Shown piece after piece: positions 61,736 to 64,000 of a stretch of DNA of 64,000 nucleotides (its first letter is position 1; each line of letters begins with the position of its first letter). Position numbers and translations under genes: made by a program. Source of the DNA: Autumnicola psychrophila (GTDB lineage Bacteria; Bacteroidota; Bacteroidia; Flavobacteriales; Flavobacteriaceae); contig NZ_JAVRHN010000001.1 in NCBI RefSeq assembly GCF_031846645.1, positions 248,001 to 312,000 of the forward strand, given 5' to 3'. The notes under the pieces were generated by a model. The model searched no databases. It was not told the DNA's origin and saw only the letters and a program-made list of their open reading frames with translations.

Positions 61736-64000
61736 CTATTTATCCTGTAATTTTAACTCCATAATCCCTATGCCGGCTTGTTCTTCGGGATTGAGATTAC
61801 GAAATACAAAGAACACATCATGAAGAGCTTCTTCATTAAAATCCTTTTTTAAAGAAACCACAGTTTCGGATCGCTCCCGCTCCTTCGCGCCCATTCCAAA
61901 AGTCTTCTCGCCAATTACATTTCCTTCAGCACTATCTAGACGTACTTCTATCACCCACCCTTCCTTTAAAGCCTGGCGTGCACCATAACTAAGAAGAATA
62001 GATTTAACATTCTTCAGGCTTATTTGAGAAAATTGTATCCAGCTGTCACTGCTGTTTACAAATTTTATCTCCCTTCCCCCCATGGTCATGTCAGAAACAT
62101 CAGGAGACGATGCTGAAGATCCTAATGATAGTATTGGATTCTTAAGGATAAGGTTTTCAACGGTTGTAAGCGAAGGCATTTTATTACTGGCTTTATCTTT
62201 ATAAGATGCTGAAAGAATGATATCGCCTTGTGGTTGTAGTTCAAATCTTTGTGAAGGAACAAATGATCCACTCATTGGCATTGATGGTTCTTTGGAATCT
62301 TCATTAGCAAGAGACAATATCCAGGTAACAATTTCTTTGGCATCAGATAACGGAAGATCTGGATGTGCAGCCATAGCCATATCTCCCCAATTGCCACTAC
62401 CACCTTTTAAAATAGTTTCAGGCAAGAAATTCATTGCTTCAGGATTGTCTTTATATCTTTCTGCCATTTGCTTATAGGCAGGACCAACAGATTTTTCATC
62501 AATTTTATGGCATGCCACACAATCTAAAGATTCCATTTTTGCTTTACCAGGAAGACCTGTAGCCATAGGTTCTACGGTTGCCACGTGCAAAGCAGCCTGA
62601 TCTGAGCTTTCAAGGTAATCTGTTTTTACATATCCACGTGCTTGCAAATCTTCCTCACTAATATTTCCGTCCTCAATATCTTCGACTGTAACGCTATATC
62701 TTACCGGGGTATTAGGCAAATAGAAATTTGGATTTCCTGTAATACCAATGGTCACCTTCGGACGAGTATTCCCTGCGTAAACTTCAACTTTAGGACTCTG
62801 TGAAGTTGAACCATTTCCATCTGACACTTTAAGTGTAACAGCATAGACTCCTTCAGATTCGTAAGTATGCTCGACATAAGGTTCATTGGTCTCTACCGTT
62901 TCACCATTTCCAAAATCCCATACATACGTTAATTTATCCCCATCAGGATCAAAAGTACCTTCTGCAGATGCTTTTATTGTTAGCGGCAACCCACCCGCAT
63001 CCTTATCTAATAAGAACCGTACAACGGGCGCACGGTTACCACTGTTATAAGTAAGTACAGAAAGTGCCGCGCCTGGGTTTTGTGAGTACCAGCCTTTACC
63101 ATATTCTACTGTATAAATTTGGCCATCTGGACCTACCTCCATATCACTTATAGCTTGAAAATCTGCACTTTCCATGAATGGTTCTATAGTTTGCAAATCT
63201 CCATTATCATCCATGGTGACTGCCATTATCCAGTCCCGAACCCAGTCATACATAAAAAATTTACCATTATAGTATTCCGGAAACCTTTTTTCCTCAGGGT
63301 AGTCATTTACATAATATACCGGTCCCGCCATAGAGGTACGCCCTCCTTTTCCAAGAACAGGATATTCACGGGAAATAGCGTAAGGATATTCAATAAAGGC
63401 CGGTTGCCCCTCTGGGAGCGTTTTTAACCCCGTGTTGTGACGGGAATTATTTTCAGGACTTTCAGGATCAAAAGCATCACCAGATTCTCCGGTGGCATAA
63501 TTATATTCCCTGTAAGGGTAATTTTTCCCTATAAGGTAAGGCCACCCATAATTTCCTGCTTTTCGCGCCTGGTTAATCTCATCATAGCCTCTTGGACCCC
63601 TGGTAGATAAGCTGTCGTTATTAGCATCTGGGCCTACTTCCCCCCAATAGAGGTAATCTGTCTTCTTATCTACAGAAATACGGTACGGGTTACGAGTTCC
63701 CATTACATAAATTTCCGGGCGTGTTTGAGGCGAATCATCAGGAAAGAGATTTCCCTCAGGAATACTATAAGAGCCATCCTCATTTACATGAATACGAATA
63801 ATTTTCCCTCTTAAATCTGCTGAGTTTCCGCTAGAACGGCGCGCATCATAATTTTCGTAGCCAGGGCGGTCATCCAAAGGGGCAAATCCATGTGTATTTA
63901 TAGAAGTTGCTTTTCCTGTCGCCGGATCTATTTCATTGAAAGGAGTAGTGTTATCTCCTGTTGAAAGTAAAAGGTTTCCAGCAGAATCAAAAGCAATGGA
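61736..64000 (-). CDS. PQQ-type sugar dehydrogenase fused to PKD, cytochrome c and CBM-like domains (5' partial)
   Basis: The frame stays open to the right edge (start outside); 754 residues are visible. Counting from the edge: six-bladed propeller with 'FDSAGNLLLSTGDNT', 'ADLRGKIIRIHVNEDGSYSI', 'GTRNPYRISVDKKTDYLYWG' and 'GWPYLIGKNYPY', the sorbosone/glucose dehydrogenase type (to about 310); a PKD domain (about 320-407, 'YVWDFGNGE'); a class I cytochrome c domain with heme motif CVACH (about 494) and a Met-rich segment after it; and a CBM6-like jellyroll at the C-terminus (about 587-754). It probably oxidises a sugar outside the inner membrane and passes electrons to its own heme. It lies 216 bases upstream of susC. 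Confidence 0.88.
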   Translation of the reverse strand, partial: SIAFDSAGNLLLSTGDNTTPFNEIDPATGKATSINTHGFAPLDDRPGYENYDARRSSGNSADLRGKIIRIHVNEDGSYSIPEGNLFPDDSPQTRPEIYVMGTRNPYRISVDKKTDYLYWGEVGPDANNDSLSTRGPRGYDEINQARKAGNYGWPYLIGKNYPYREYNYATGESGDAFDPESPENNSRHNTGLKTLPEGQPAFIEYPYAISREYPVLGKGGRTSMAGPVYYVNDYPEEKRFPEYYNGKFFMYDWVRDWIMAVTMDDNGDLQTIEPFMESADFQAISDMEVGPDGQIYTVEYGKGWYSQNPGAALSVLTYNSGNRAPVVRFLLDKDAGGLPLTIKASAEGTFDPDGDKLTYVWDFGNGETVETNEPYVEHTYESEGVYAVTLKVSDGNGSTSQSPKVEVYAGNTRPKVTIGITGNPNFYLPNTPVRYSVTVEDIEDGNISEEDLQARGYVKTDYLESSDQAALHVATVEPMATGLPGKAKMESLDCVACHKIDEKSVGPAYKQMAERYKDNPEAMNFLPETILKGGSGNWGDMAMAAHPDLPLSDAKEIVTWILSLANEDSKEPSMPMSGSFVPSQRFELQPQGDIILSASYKDKASNKMPSLTTVENLILKNPILSLGSSASSPDVSDMTMGGREIKFVNSSDSWIQFSQISLKNVKSILLSYGARQALKEGWVIEVRLDSAEGNVIGEKTFGMGAKERERSETVVSLKKDFNEEALHDVFFVFRNLNPEEQAGIGIMELKLQDK

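Noticed and set aside
1..64000. tRNA, rRNA, CRISPR array, insertion sequence or phage genes
   Set aside because: I read the intergenic regions and open frames and saw no cloverleaf-like sequence, rRNA block, transposase, integrase or repeat-spacer array. A tRNAscan/Infernal run would be decisive.

Overview
The window reads as chromosomal DNA of a marine-type Flavobacteriaceae bacterium (Bacteroidota, near Gramella/Salegentibacter/Zunongwangia by general look; genus not provable here). The reasons are: type IX secretion (T9SS) C-terminal sorting tails and a PorT homologue, a short primary sigma factor without region 1.1, several TAnnTTTG promoter boxes with few Shine-Dalgarno sequences, a SusC/SusD pair, and an AccD lacking its zinc finger.

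Layout. 1-14.5 kb: two giant, tandem, paralogous T9SS-exported surface proteins; the first is cut by the window edge. 14.5-30.7 kb: mostly housekeeping genes: rsmG, a fatty acid desaturase, an aspartate-type aminotransferase, the trkA-trkH potassium uptake operon (minus strand), menaquinone methyltransferase, porT, a TrmH-family RNA methyltransferase, a BamA/TamA-like barrel, fructose-bisphosphate aldolase, accD, rpsO and pnp. 30.7-33 kb: a decayed gene fragment, a small barrel protein, a repeat-rich island and a lipoprotein. 33-43 kb: rpoD, an NmrA-like/phytoene-dehydrogenase-like pair, a BLUF blue-light sensor, rpe-ypdA, an aldehyde dehydrogenase, two small paralogous proteins of unknown function, and selO.

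43-64 kb lies entirely on the minus strand. In transcription order it holds a PQQ-type sugar dehydrogenase/cytochrome c fusion (cut by the right edge), SusC, SusD, a terminator, a TMEM220-like membrane protein, a complete six-gene ebo cluster (eboA-B-C-D-E-F), an MFS transporter, a Gfo/Idh/MocA oxidoreductase, a TIM-barrel sugar isomerase/epimerase and a GH35-like glycosidase. The ebo cluster is a widespread but poorly understood set linked in cyanobacteria to moving a metabolite precursor to the periplasm. Here it includes EboD, whose motif pattern suggests a sugar-phosphate cyclase, and sits between sugar uptake and sugar oxidation/isomerisation genes. This is the most interesting gene system in the window.

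The most unusual non-coding signal is a dispersed motif of about 20 bp (core AAAATGGCAATTATCG). It occurs at all five convergent gene junctions that have intergenic DNA, plus the spacer between the two giant T9SS genes. Four copies lie 104-119 bp apart at 31.7-32.1 kb, and two copies form a near-perfect hairpin between the second giant gene and rsmG. A second repeat family (GCGTnAGGGAT...AGCCCGGCCCG) is present twice. No tRNA, rRNA, CRISPR array or insertion sequence was recognised.
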